From contig CAWCDT010000008.1 of NCBI GenBank assembly GCA_963794385.1, forward strand, positions 62,001 through 126,000: a stretch of 64,000 nucleotides of DNA, given 5' to 3'. Under the pieces are notes generated by a model that did no database searches, was not told the DNA's origin, and saw nothing but the letters and a program-made list of their open reading frames with translations. Position 1 is the first letter of the stretch. Each line of letters opens with the position of its first letter. Source of the stretch: Gaiellasilicea sp963794385 (lineage in GTDB: Bacteria; Actinomycetota; Thermoleophilia; Gaiellales; Gaiellaceae). Shown here piece after piece: positions 1 through 8,655 of this stretch. The translations under genes and the position numbers were made by a program.

Positions 1-1141
1 TCGGGAAGGCGGCCAGGAAGATTCCAGAGAGGCCGCCGATCGTGAAGACCGAGACGAAGCCGAGCGCGAACAGCATCGGCGTGTCGAAGTGGATGTTGCC
101 GCGCCAGAGCGTCGCGAGCCAGTTGAAGATCTTCACGCCCGTCGGCACCGCGATCACCATCGAGGCGATCATGAAGAACGCGTTCAGGAAGCTCGGCATC
201 CCGACCGTGAACATGTGGTGCGCCCAGACGAGCATCGAGAAGAACGCGATCCCCGCGGTCGAGAAGGCGACCGCGTAATAGCCGAAGATCGGCTTGCGCG
301 CGAACACCGGGATGATCTCGGAGATCATCCCGAAGACGGGCAGCACCATGATGTAGACCTCGGGGTGCCCGAAGAACCAGAACGCGTGCTGGTAGAGCAC
401 CGCGCTGCCGCCCTCTTCCGGATTGAAGAAGTCCGTCCAGCCTTGCCGGTCGGTCAGCAGCATCGTCAGCCCGGCGGAAAGGGTCGGCAGCACGATCACG
501 AGCAGCACCGCATACGTGCCGATCGCCCAGATGAAGAGCGGCATGCGCGTCCAGGTCATGCCGCGCGTGCGCATGTTCTGGATCGTGACGATGAAGTTGA
601 TCGCCCCCGCGAGTGACGAGAGCGTGAGGATGTGCAGCGAGAGGATCCAGAGGTCCTGGCCGTTCCCCTCGGACTGGAGCGAGAGCGGCGGATACGAGGT
701 CCAGCCCGACCTGGCCGCTCCGCCCTCGGCGAAGAACGAGAGCAGGAGCACGACCCCGCCGAAGAGGAAGAGCCAGTACGACATCGCGTTCAGGCGCGGG
801 AACGCCATGTCGCGGGCGCCGATCATCAGCGGCACCAGGAAGTTGCCGAACCCGGCGAGGATCGGCACGACGACGAGGAAGACCATCGTCGTGCCGTGCA
901 TCGTCATGACCTCGTTGTACGAGTCTTTGGTCAGAAAGTCGTTGTTCGCCTGCGCGAGCTGGGTCCGCATCAGGGCCGCCATCAGGCCGCCGGCGAGGAA
1001 GAAGAGCCCTGCGGTGACGATGTAGAGGATCCCGATCCGCTTGTGGTCGACGGTGACGAGCCAGCTGACGACGCGGCCGCGCTGCCAGGTCGGCACGGGG
1101 CTCGGCGCCGGCTGCGGCGCCCGCTCGACGTCAACCGCCAC
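1..1141 (-). CDS. ctaD: Cytochrome c oxidase subunit I (partial, 3' end outside window)
   Basis: Catalytic heme-copper subunit of an aa3/caa3-type terminal oxidase in the cytoplasmic membrane; reduces O2 and pumps protons. About 380 codons are visible and the gene runs off the left edge. The reading shows many membrane segments, the family motif QHAFWFFGHPEVYIM near 350-390 (CuB histidine and the cross-linked tyrosine) and a WAHHMF dihistidine near 210-225. I chose the GTG at 1139-1141 because it lies inside the end of ctaC (11 bp overlap), as expected for translational coupling, and gives a normal N-terminus ending in VTVDHKRIGILY. The gene follows ctaC in the same direction. Family assignment is certain; the exact start is inferred. 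Confidence 0.95.
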   Translation of the reverse strand, partial: MAVDVERAPQPAPSPVPTWQRGRVVSWLVTVDHKRIGILYIVTAGLFFLAGGLMAALMRTQLAQANNDFLTKDSYNEVMTMHGTTMVFLVVVPILAGFGNFLVPLMIGARDMAFPRLNAMSYWLFLFGGVVLLLSFFAEGGAARSGWTSYPPLSLQSEGNGQDLWILSLHILTLSSLAGAINFIVTIQNMRTRGMTWTRMPLFIWAIGTYAVLLVIVLPTLSAGLTMLLTDRQGWTDFFNPEEGGSAVLYQHAFWFFGHPEVYIMVLPVFGMISEIIPVFARKPIFGYYAVAFSTAGIAFFSMLVWAHHMFTVGMPSFLNAFFMIASMVIAVPTGVKIFNWLATLWRGNIHFDTPMLFALGFVSVFTIGGLSGIFLAAFP

Positions 1142-2105
1142 CGAGCACCTCCTCCTCGAGGTAGTCGGTCAGCGCTTCCATCTGCCGGTCGTCCCAGTCC
1201 CGGCCGACCGGCGGCATCTCCCCGCGCCCGTTGCGGACGACTTCTTCGACCGCCTCCGTGTTGGCGAGCAGCTGGTTGCCCCGCAGCCGCGGGCCGATGT
1301 CGCCCTCGCCGCCGAGGCCGTGGCACTTCTCGCAGGCGCCCTGGAACGTCTCCTCGCCGAGCGTGGAGTCACCCGACTCCTGGGCGCTCGCCTCCTCCTC
1401 GAGCCACTGCTCGAACTCGTCGCGCGGCATCGCCTCCACGTCGGCCTTCATCGCCGCGTGCTGGATGCCGCAGAGCTCCGCGCACTGACCGCGGTACGTC
1501 CCGGCTGCTTGCGCGTTGAACCAGGTCTCGTTCACCACGCCGGGGATCGCGTCGATCTTGCCGCCGAGCGCGGGAATCCACCAGGAGTGGATCACGTCGA
1601 ATTCGGGCGCGGTCACGTTCAGCTTGACGGCCTGGCCGACGGGGGCTCGAAGCGTGTCGACGGCGATCACACCGTTCGGGTACCTGAAGCTCCAGTAGTA
1701 GCGATAGCCCCGGACTTCGACGTCGACGCGGCCGCCCTCGGCGCTGGCGCTGGGAACGTCCTGGATCCCCGGCAGCTTGTAGAAGACGAAGGAGCCGATC
1801 GCAACGAGGATCAGCACCGGCGCGACCGTCCACGCCAGCTCCAGGTTGGTGTTGCCGTGGATCTGCGCCCCGTCCTCGGCGCGCGCACGGCGCCGGCGCC
1901 GGTAGCGGATGATGAACCAGATCAAGGAGCCCTGGACGAGCACGAAGATCGCGCCCGTGAAGATGGAGACCCAGACGTAGCTCTCCATGATCCCTTCGGC
2001 GTTCGGCGACTCGGGTGGGACCGGGGCGATGCCGCCGTTCCCCGCCACGGCCGTGCCCGAGAGCGCGAGCCCGAAGAGGGCAGCGAGTGCGAGGGAGCGG
2101 CGCAC
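1131..2105 (-). CDS. ctaC: Cytochrome c oxidase subunit II with fused cytochrome c domain
   Basis: Electron-entry subunit of a caa3-type oxidase, 324 residues. Seen in order: signal/hydrophobic segment 1-21, membrane helices about 42-67 and 89-110, extracytoplasmic cupredoxin domain with the binuclear CuA site (H163, C198, E200, C202, H206, M209; motif CAELCGIQHAAM), and a C-terminal class I cytochrome c with CEKCH heme attachment (C248, C251, H252) and likely axial M287. The fused cytochrome means the enzyme can take electrons from a membrane-bound donor without a free cytochrome c. It overlaps ctaD downstream. A small plus-strand gene starts 14 bp from its start, so the promoter must sit in a very short divergent gap. 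Confidence 0.96.
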   Translation of the reverse strand: MRRSLALAALFGLALSGTAVAGNGGIAPVPPESPNAEGIMESYVWVSIFTGAIFVLVQGSLIWFIIRYRRRRRARAEDGAQIHGNTNLELAWTVAPVLILVAIGSFVFYKLPGIQDVPSASAEGGRVDVEVRGYRYYWSFRYPNGVIAVDTLRAPVGQAVKLNVTAPEFDVIHSWWIPALGGKIDAIPGVVNETWFNAQAAGTYRGQCAELCGIQHAAMKADVEAMPRDEFEQWLEEEASAQESGDSTLGEETFQGACEKCHGLGGEGDIGPRLRGNQLLANTEAVEEVVRNGRGEMPPVGRDWDDRQMEALTDYLEEEVLGGG

Positions 2106-2119
2106 GAGCCTGCAATTCT

Positions 2120-2419
2120 ATGAAGGTGGCTGAGGCGCTGCGCAGCGGAACCCGCGTCGACTTGCCGTCCTGGGTGGAGCGGCCGTTCGAGGTCTACGTG
2201 AACGGCGTGGCGCAGCAGGAGGGCGCCGACTTCCGCGTCGAGAACGGATCGCTCGTCTTCTCGCGCGAGCTCCACCAGGAGGGCCGCCTCGGCTTCTGGC
2301 GCTGGGCCTCGATCACGTTCGGCGTGGCGGGCACCTACCGCCGCAACGACGTCGTCGACGTCGTCCACGAGCAGGGCGGTCGCCGGGCGGTCGCGAGCGG
2401 CCTGCCGCTCGCCGGCTAG
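2120..2419 (+). CDS. Conserved-looking hypothetical protein, 99 aa
   Basis: Small soluble protein with no signal peptide or membrane segment. It reads like a folded beta-rich domain (RPFEVYVNG, SLVFSREL, LGFWRWASI, GTYRRNDVVDVV) rather than a shadow frame, which supports it being real. It starts with ATG 14 bp from the divergent ctaC start and converges on malQ, overlapping the malQ 3' end by about 100 bp on the opposite strand. I do not recognise a named family and give no function. Proximity to the oxidase genes is only positional. Confidence 0.6.
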   Translation: MKVAEALRSGTRVDLPSWVERPFEVYVNGVAQQEGADFRVENGSLVFSRELHQEGRLGFWRWASITFGVAGTYRRNDVVDVVHEQGGRRAVASGLPLAG

Positions 2420-3591
2420 CACGCGCTGCGCTCGGCAGGCGACCCGCCGCCGCGGTCGCCCCGCGCAGCCGCTGGGCGAGCTCGTCCGAGAGGAGGCCCG
2501 GCTCGAGCTGCCACTGCCAGTTGCCGTACGGCTCGCCGGGCCTGTTCATCCGACCCTCGCTGCCGAGGCCGAGCACGTCCTGCACCGGCACCATCGCGAG
2601 GGCGGCGCGGGACGAGAGCGCGAGCTCGAGCATCTGCCACGGGTCGCGCTCCGGCCAGCTGCCCCTGAGCGTGTCCGTGTCGTGCGTCGTCGTGTAGACG
2701 ACCTGGCGCGCACGATGGTTCTCGAGCGCGTGTGGATTGTCCGGCTCGGGGTTGAACGCCCAGAGGAGAACGGCCATCCCGGGAAAGCCGAGGGCGTCCC
2801 GGAGCTTCTCGACGTCCTTCGTGATCACGCCGAGGTCCTCGGCAATCACCGGTAGCTCCCCGAGCTCCGACTCGGCGGCCCGAAAGAGCGCCTCGCCCGG
2901 TCCGGGCAGCCAGTGACCCGTGCGGGCGTCGAGCTCGTGCTCGCCCTCCGGGATCGCCCAGAAGGCCGCGAAACCTCGGAAGTGGTCGATGCGGACGAGG
3001 TCGAAGAGCGCGAACGTGCGGCGCAGCCGCTCGATCCACCAGCGGTAGCCGTCGCGGGCGACCGCGTCCCAGTCGAAGAGCGGGTTGCCCCAGTGCTGGC
3101 CCATCGGCCCGAGCTTGTCCGGCGGCGCCCCCGCGACGACGCCCGGCAGGAAGAGGTCGGGATGCGCCTGGTGGTCGACGCTCCCCTGGGCGACGTAGAT
3201 CGGGACGTCGCCGATCACCCTGATCCCCCGTTCGCGCGCGTACGCGCGCAGCGCCGACCACTCGCGCTCGAAGCGCACCTGGTCGGCGATCGTGCCGCCG
3301 AGGCGTGCCCAGTCCTCGATCCAGAAGGCATTGGCGCGTCGGAAGGCGTTGCGCTCGCCCGCGGTGACCTTCGCTCTCGGCTCTGCCAGGAAGCCGTTCC
3401 AGGCCGCGAACGCGGACGAGGAGGCGTACGGCGAGCCGAGGTCGTCGGGCGGTCCCAGCGGGAGCACCTGCCACCAGCTCTGGCCCGCGGCGGCGAGCCA
3501 GTCGACAAAGGCGTAGGCCTCGGTCCCCGAGGGTGCCGCCCGGCAGCGAGGTCGGGTGCAGCACGATCCCGCTCGATCGTTGAAGCTCCAT
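2313..3591 (-). CDS. malQ: 4-alpha-glucanotransferase (amylomaltase), one frame break
   Basis: GH77 enzyme that transfers maltodextrin segments between glucans in the cytoplasm. The N-terminus (SSGIVLHPTSLPGG) is in one frame and the rest (AYAFVDWLAAAGQSWWQVLPLG onward) in another; the break is at a C-run at 3525-3528 on the plus strand, and dropping one base of that run restores the usual family sequence. Catalytic landmarks are present: LVRIDHFRGF (nucleophile Asp), VIAEDLGVI (acid/base Glu) and THDTDTLRG (transition-state Asp). The 3' end is uncertain: the main frame runs to 2313, antisense to the small gene 2120-2419, whereas another frame stops at 2416. It is divergent from glgE with about 42 bp between starts. 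Confidence 0.85.
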
Positions 3592-3633
3592 GGCGCTCTA
3601 TACCGAATCGACGCCCGCGAGCATTCCGGAACC

Positions 3634-5445
3634 GTGCCCCTTCCCACGACCAGACAACTACCGGCCCGCATCCAGATCCAGGCGGTGCAGCCGCAGGTCG
3701 ACTGCGGCCGCTATCCGGTCAAGCGGACCGAGGGCGACCTGGTGGAGGTCTCGGCGAACGTCTTCAAGGACGGCCACGACATCCTGCGCGCGGTCGTCCG
3801 CTACCGGCGCGCGGGCGCCCGCAGGTGGCAGGAGCGGCCGCTCGAGCCGGTCGGCAACGATCGCTGGGAGGGCGGTTTCGAGGTGGCGGAGCTGGGGCGC
3901 TGGCAGTTCACGATCGAGGTGTGGGTCGACCGGTACGCGACGATGCTCGACGAGCTCGACCGCAAGCTCGCGGCGGGACAGACGGACCTCGCCGGCGAGC
4001 TGGCGGAGGCGGAGCTCTTGTTCGGACCGGGTGACCTCGACACGTGGCACGCTGCCGCACCCCGGCTCGGCGAGAGGGACCGGCACGGGAAGACCTCGCT
4101 TGCGCGGCCGCTCGAGGTCGACGTCGAGCGCGAGCGCGCCCGCTTCGGCAGCTGGTACGAGCTCTTCCCGCGCTCCTGGGGCGGCTTCGAGGGTGTGCAG
4201 CGGGCGCTGCCGCAGCTCGCGGAGCTCGGCTTCGACGTGGTCTACCTGCCCCCGATCCACCCGATCGGGACGACGAACCGCAAGGGCCGGAACAACGCCC
4301 TCGTCGCGGAGAAGAGCGATCCCGGGAGCCCGTGGGCGATCGGGGGCCCGGAGGGCGGCCACGACGCCGTCCACCCCGAGCTCGGGACGCTAGAGGACTT
4401 CGACCGTCTCGTGGAGGCTGCGCGGGCGCACGGCCTGGAGATCGCGCTCGACTTCGCGATCCAGTGCTCGCCCGACCATCCCTGGCTGCGCGAGCACCCG
4501 GAGTGGTTCAACCGGCGCCCCGACGGGACGCTCAAGTACGCCGAGAACCCGCCGAAGCGCTACCAGGACATCTACAACGTCAACTTCGACTCCGAGGACT
4601 GGCGCGGTCTCTGGGAGGCGCTCCGCGATGTCGTGCTCCACTGGTGCCGGCACGGCGTTCGCGCCTTCCGCGTCGACAACCCGCACACGAAGTCGGTGCC
4701 GTTCTGGGAGTGGCTGATCGGCGAGGTGCGCGCGGAGTTCCCCGACACCATCTTCTTCTCGGAGGCGTTCACGCGGCCGGCGATGATGACGACGCTCGCG
4801 AAGATCGGCTTCAGCCAGTCGTACACCTACTTCACGTGGAAGAACACGAAGGCCGAGTTGCAGGAGTTCCTCGGCATGCTGCTCGAGTGGGCGCCCTTCT
4901 ACCGCCCGAACTTCTTCGCGAACACGCCGGACATCCTCCACGAGTACCTGCAGGAGGGCGGCCCGCCGGCGTTCGCGACGAGGCTCGTGCTCGCCGCAAC
5001 GCTCTCTCCTTCCTACGGGATCTACTCCGGCTACGAGCATTTCGAGCGCGTGCCGGTGGCCCACGGGAGCGAGGAGTACCTCGACTCGGAGAAGTACGAG
5101 GTCAAGCGGCGCGCGCTCGACGGGCCGCTGCTGCCGCTCGTGCGGCGGCTGAACGAGATCCGCCGCAGCGAGCCTGCGCTGCAGCGCTTCGAGAACCTCC
5201 GCCTGCTCGAGACGCATGGCGAGCACGTGTTCGCGTACGTGAAGGGGACGGAGATCGCGGTTGCGGTCAACCTCGACCCGCACACCCCGCGCGAGGACGT
5301 CGTCGTCGTGTCGCCCGACCTGGGGCTGCCCGAGCAGTTCCCCGTGCTCGACCTGCTCACGGGCGCGCGCTACCGCTGGCGGATCGGCCGCAACTACGTC
5401 GGCCTTGCGCCGGGCCAGGCCCATGTGCTCAAGGTGGGAGTGTGA
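3634..5445 (+). CDS. glgE: Alpha-1,4-glucan:maltose-1-phosphate maltosyltransferase
   Basis: GH13_3 enzyme that adds maltose from maltose-1-phosphate to growing alpha-1,4-glucan. About 603 residues with the GTG at 3634, the last start in frame before the conserved N-terminal domain (ARIQIQAVQPQVDCG). Visible GlgE landmarks: YLPPIHPIG, KGRNNAL, AFRVDNPHTK (nucleophile Asp), FFSEAFTRP (acid/base Glu) and a phosphate-binding NTKAE segment. The frame is open upstream to 3556 but those codons have no good start and would run into the divergent malQ. Followed by treS, mak and glgB in one direction, the classic GlgE pathway order. Confidence 0.95.
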   Translation: MPLPTTRQLPARIQIQAVQPQVDCGRYPVKRTEGDLVEVSANVFKDGHDILRAVVRYRRAGARRWQERPLEPVGNDRWEGGFEVAELGRWQFTIEVWVDRYATMLDELDRKLAAGQTDLAGELAEAELLFGPGDLDTWHAAAPRLGERDRHGKTSLARPLEVDVERERARFGSWYELFPRSWGGFEGVQRALPQLAELGFDVVYLPPIHPIGTTNRKGRNNALVAEKSDPGSPWAIGGPEGGHDAVHPELGTLEDFDRLVEAARAHGLEIALDFAIQCSPDHPWLREHPEWFNRRPDGTLKYAENPPKRYQDIYNVNFDSEDWRGLWEALRDVVLHWCRHGVRAFRVDNPHTKSVPFWEWLIGEVRAEFPDTIFFSEAFTRPAMMTTLAKIGFSQSYTYFTWKNTKAELQEFLGMLLEWAPFYRPNFFANTPDILHEYLQEGGPPAFATRLVLAATLSPSYGIYSGYEHFERVPVAHGSEEYLDSEKYEVKRRALDGPLLPLVRRLNEIRRSEPALQRFENLRLLETHGEHVFAYVKGTEIAVAVNLDPHTPREDVVVVSPDLGLPEQFPVLDLLTGARYRWRIGRNYVGLAPGQAHVLKVGV

Positions 5446-5570
5446 GCCCTGACGTGCAGCGATTTACCGTTTGCGAACCACATTCGGTGTCAGAGACGAC
5501 TCTGACACCGTGTAGAGTCGAGTCAGGCACGGTGTCAGACACGAGTCCGACACCGGACGGACGACGGCGC
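5446..5570 (+). repeat. Two tandem palindromes between glgE and treS
   Basis: The 125 bp gap holds two related inverted repeats. The first, 5485-5510, is perfect: 11-base arm CGGTGTCAGAG, 4-base loop ACGA, complementary arm. The second, 5530-5555, has the same arm start (CGGTGTCAGA) with one mismatch and a 6-base loop. Both are read equally on either strand. They could be a REP-like interspersed element, an intercistronic RNA stem, or a dimeric regulator site for treS-mak-glgB; the sequence does not decide. No T-run follows, so a simple Rho-independent terminator is unlikely. Confidence 0.75.
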
Positions 5571-7244
5571 ATGTCTGAGCCCGGCCACTGGTTCGAGTCC
5601 AATCCGCTGTGGTTCAAGACCGCGGTCTTCTACGAGATCCACACGCGGGCGTTCTTCGACGGCAACGACGACGGCTCCGGCGACTTCCGCGGCCTGCAGC
5701 AGAAGCTCGACTACCTGCAGTGGCTCGGGATCGACTGCATCTGGCTGCTGCCGTTCTATCCCTCGCCGCTCCGAGACGGTGGCTACGACATCGCCGACTT
5801 CTACGCCATCAACCCGGACTACGGCACGGTCGAGGACTTCCGTGCCTTCGTCGAGGCGGCCCACGAGCGCGGGATCCGCGTGATCGTGGATCTCGTCATG
5901 AACCACACCTCCGCCGACCACCCGTGGTTCCAGGCGTCGCGCGAGGATCCCGAGGGGCCCTACGGCGACTGGTACGTCTGGTCGGACACGGACGAGCCGT
6001 ATCGGGACGCGCGCATCATCTTCATCGACACCGAGGTCTCGAACTGGACGTTCGACCCGATTCGAGGGCAGTACTACTGGCACCGCTTCTTCAGCCACCA
6101 GCCGGACCTGAACTACGAGAACCCGGGCGTCCGCGAGGCGATGCTGGATGTGCTCCGCTTCTGGCTCGACATCGGCCTGGACGGCTTCCGGCTCGACGCC
6201 GTCCCCTATCTCTTCGAAGAGGAGGGCACGATCTGCGAGAACCTGCCGCGGACGCACGAGTACCTGAAGCGGATTCGCGCCGAGGTCGACGCGAAGTACC
6301 CCGACACCGTCCTCCTCGCCGAGGCGAACCAGTGGCCGGAGGACGTCGTCGCCTACTTCGGTGAGGGTGACGGCGACGAGTGCCACATGGCCTTCCACTT
6401 CCCCGTGATGCCGCGCATGTTCATGTCGCTGCGACGGGAGGAGGCCCGGCCGATGATCGAGATCCTCGACCGGACGCCGGCGATCCCGAACAACGCGCAG
6501 TGGGGCCTCTTCCTCCGCAACCACGACGAGCTGACGCTCGAGATGGTCACGGACGACGAGCGGGACTACATGTACGACGAGTACGCGAAAGACCCGCGCA
6601 TGAAGCTCAACCTCGGCATCCGCCGCCGGCTCGCCCCGCTCCTGGACGGCGGTCGCGACGAGATCGAGCTCATGCACGCGATCCTCTTCTCGCTCCCAGG
6701 TTCGCCCGTGCTCTATTACGGAGACGAGATCGCCATGGGGGACAATGTCTACCTCGGCGACCGCGACGGCGTTCGCACGCCGATGCAATGGACCGGCGAC
6801 CGGAACGGGGGCTTCTCGCGAGCCGACTTCGCCCAGCTTTACCTGCCGCCGCTGATGGATCCCGTCTACGGGTTCCAGGCGGTCAACATCGAGGCGCAGC
6901 TGCGCCTGCCGACCTCGCTCCTCCGCTGGCTGCGGCGCTTCGTCGAGCTGCGGAAGGAGCACCCGGTCTTCGGCCTCGGCGACTACAGCGTGCTCCGGCC
7001 CGAGAACCCGAAGATCTTCGCCCACATCCGCTCGTTCTCGGAGGACATCGTCCTCTGCGTCCACAACCTCGCCCGCAGCGCGCAGGCGGTCGAGCTCGAC
7101 CTCTCGGCCTTCAACGGCCGCGTGCCGGTGGAGCTCTTCGGCAACACTGCGTTCCCGAAGATCGGAGAGTTGCCGTACCTCCTCACCCTCGGACCCCGCG
7201 GTTTCTTCTGGTTCCAGCTCAGGGACCCTGCCGATGAGCGCTGA
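5571..7244 (+). CDS. treS: Trehalose synthase (maltose alpha-D-glucosyltransferase)
   Basis: GH13_16 enzyme, 557 residues, interconverting maltose and trehalose; in this pathway it supplies maltose to Mak. It has a (beta/alpha)8 barrel with GFRLDAVPYL (nucleophile D209), LLAEANQWP (acid/base E251) and RNHDEL (D318), plus the TreS hallmark YYWHRFFSHQPDLN. The ATG at 5571 gives the standard N-terminus with FKTAVFYEIHTRAF. Its 3' end overlaps mak by 11 bp. The two palindromes just upstream may affect its expression. There is no fused maltokinase domain; that enzyme is the separate next gene. Confidence 0.96.
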   Translation: MSEPGHWFESNPLWFKTAVFYEIHTRAFFDGNDDGSGDFRGLQQKLDYLQWLGIDCIWLLPFYPSPLRDGGYDIADFYAINPDYGTVEDFRAFVEAAHERGIRVIVDLVMNHTSADHPWFQASREDPEGPYGDWYVWSDTDEPYRDARIIFIDTEVSNWTFDPIRGQYYWHRFFSHQPDLNYENPGVREAMLDVLRFWLDIGLDGFRLDAVPYLFEEEGTICENLPRTHEYLKRIRAEVDAKYPDTVLLAEANQWPEDVVAYFGEGDGDECHMAFHFPVMPRMFMSLRREEARPMIEILDRTPAIPNNAQWGLFLRNHDELTLEMVTDDERDYMYDEYAKDPRMKLNLGIRRRLAPLLDGGRDEIELMHAILFSLPGSPVLYYGDEIAMGDNVYLGDRDGVRTPMQWTGDRNGGFSRADFAQLYLPPLMDPVYGFQAVNIEAQLRLPTSLLRWLRRFVELRKEHPVFGLGDYSVLRPENPKIFAHIRSFSEDIVLCVHNLARSAQAVELDLSAFNGRVPVELFGNTAFPKIGELPYLLTLGPRGFFWFQLRDPADER

Positions 7245-8655
7245 GCTTCGCGAGCGCATCGAGCAGGGTGACCTGCACTTCCTGGACGGGCTCGTCCTGC
7301 TCGGGACGATCGCGTCGCAGCGCTGGTTCGCCGGCAAGTCCCGCGACGTCCTCGACGCGCGTGTGCTCGACGCCGGGGTCACGCCGGGAGGGCCGCCGAT
7401 CCTCGCGTTCGCCATCGTCGAGGTCCGGTACGGGCTGCAGACGCACGACCTCTACCACTTGCCGCTCGGCTTCCGGCCGCGGGACGAGGGCTGGCAAACG
7501 GCTGTGATCGCCGAGACCGAGGGCTGGGTCGTCTACGACGCGGTCGCCGATCCCGAGTTGATGCGCTCCGTCACGGAGCTGATCGCCGCCGGCGAGACGC
7601 TCGAGCTCGAGGATGCGACGCTCGCCTTCCGTGGGCAGGAGGACCTCGGCGACCGGGTCGGCGAGCTCGCCTCGATCCGCCCGATGGGCGTCGAGCAGTC
7701 GAACAGCTCGGTCGTGCTCGACGAGGCGCTGGCCCTGAAGCTCTACCGCCGGCTCGAGCCGGGCATGAACGCAGAGCTCGAGGTCCTCCGTTTTCTCACC
7801 GAGCGCGGGTTCGAGCACATCGCGCCGCTCGAGGGTTGGGTCTCCTACGAGGGCAGGCCGCTGGAGGCGACGCTCGCGATCCTGCAGCGCTTCGTGCCCT
7901 CGCAGGGCGACGGCTGGAATCTCGCGCTCGACTCGCTCGGCTCGAACCCGGGCTGGCTGCCCGAGCACACGCGGCGGCTCGGCGTCGTCACGGCGGAGCT
8001 GCACAACACGCTCGCGTCCGATCCGACCGATCCCTACTTCGCGCCGGAGGAGCCGAGCGCGGAGGCGTTGGCTCTCCTCTCCGCCTCGATCGACGAAGAG
8101 ATCGAGCAGGTCTTCGCTTCGCTGCCCGAGACCGAGACCGAGGCGGTGGCGCCGGTCGCGGGCCGCGGCGAGGACGTGCGCGACCGGCTGCGCTCGCTCT
8201 CCCACATCGGCCAGGTCGGCAAGGTGATCCGCCACCACGGCGACTACCACCTCGGCCAGGCGCTCTGGACGATCGACGAAGACTGGCTGATCCTCGACTT
8301 CGAGGGCGAGCCCGCCCGTCCGGTGCCCGAGCGCCGCCGCAAGCTCTCGCCCCTCCGGGACGTCGCCGGGATGCTGCGGTCGTTCGCCTACGCGGCCTCC
8401 GCCTCGGTGATCCAGCGCGGCGTCGAGCCGCCCGAAGGCTGGGAGGAGTCGTGCCGCTCTTTCTTCCTCGACGGCTACCTGGAGACGATCGAGCCCGGCC
8501 TGCTACCGGCGGGTGAGCAGTCGATCCAGCGCCTTCTGACCGTCTTCGAGCTGCAGAAGGCGGTCTACGAGCTCCGCTACGAGCTCGGCAGCCGCCCGGA
8601 CTGGGTCTCGATCCCCGTCGCGGGGATCCTGCGCCTCCTGGAGTCAGAGGTATGA
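7234..8655 (+). CDS. mak: Maltokinase
   Basis: Phosphorylates maltose with ATP to maltose-1-phosphate, the GlgE donor. 473 residues, close to the family's usual length. An N-terminal cap domain contains SQRWFAGKSR; the kinase-like C-lobe has IRHHGDYHLGQ (catalytic loop) and ILDFEGEP (metal-binding Asp), both typical of Mak/Pep2 proteins. ATG at 7234 overlaps the treS end; its TGA overlaps the glgB ATG (ATGA). The tight overlaps with treS and glgB make a single translationally coupled unit likely. Confidence 0.93.
   Translation: MSAELRERIEQGDLHFLDGLVLLGTIASQRWFAGKSRDVLDARVLDAGVTPGGPPILAFAIVEVRYGLQTHDLYHLPLGFRPRDEGWQTAVIAETEGWVVYDAVADPELMRSVTELIAAGETLELEDATLAFRGQEDLGDRVGELASIRPMGVEQSNSSVVLDEALALKLYRRLEPGMNAELEVLRFLTERGFEHIAPLEGWVSYEGRPLEATLAILQRFVPSQGDGWNLALDSLGSNPGWLPEHTRRLGVVTAELHNTLASDPTDPYFAPEEPSAEALALLSASIDEEIEQVFASLPETETEAVAPVAGRGEDVRDRLRSLSHIGQVGKVIRHHGDYHLGQALWTIDEDWLILDFEGEPARPVPERRRKLSPLRDVAGMLRSFAYAASASVIQRGVEPPEGWEESCRSFFLDGYLETIEPGLLPAGEQSIQRLLTVFELQKAVYELRYELGSRPDWVSIPVAGILRLLESEV

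Noticed and set aside
4044..5442. Plus-strand frame joining part of glgE to treS as one long protein
   Set aside because: The first part is an Arg/Ala/Pro-rich shadow of glgE; the real treS begins at the ATG at 5571.
5485..5555. Short CRISPR-like array
   Set aside because: Only two units, each a palindrome, with no equal-length spacers and no cas genes.
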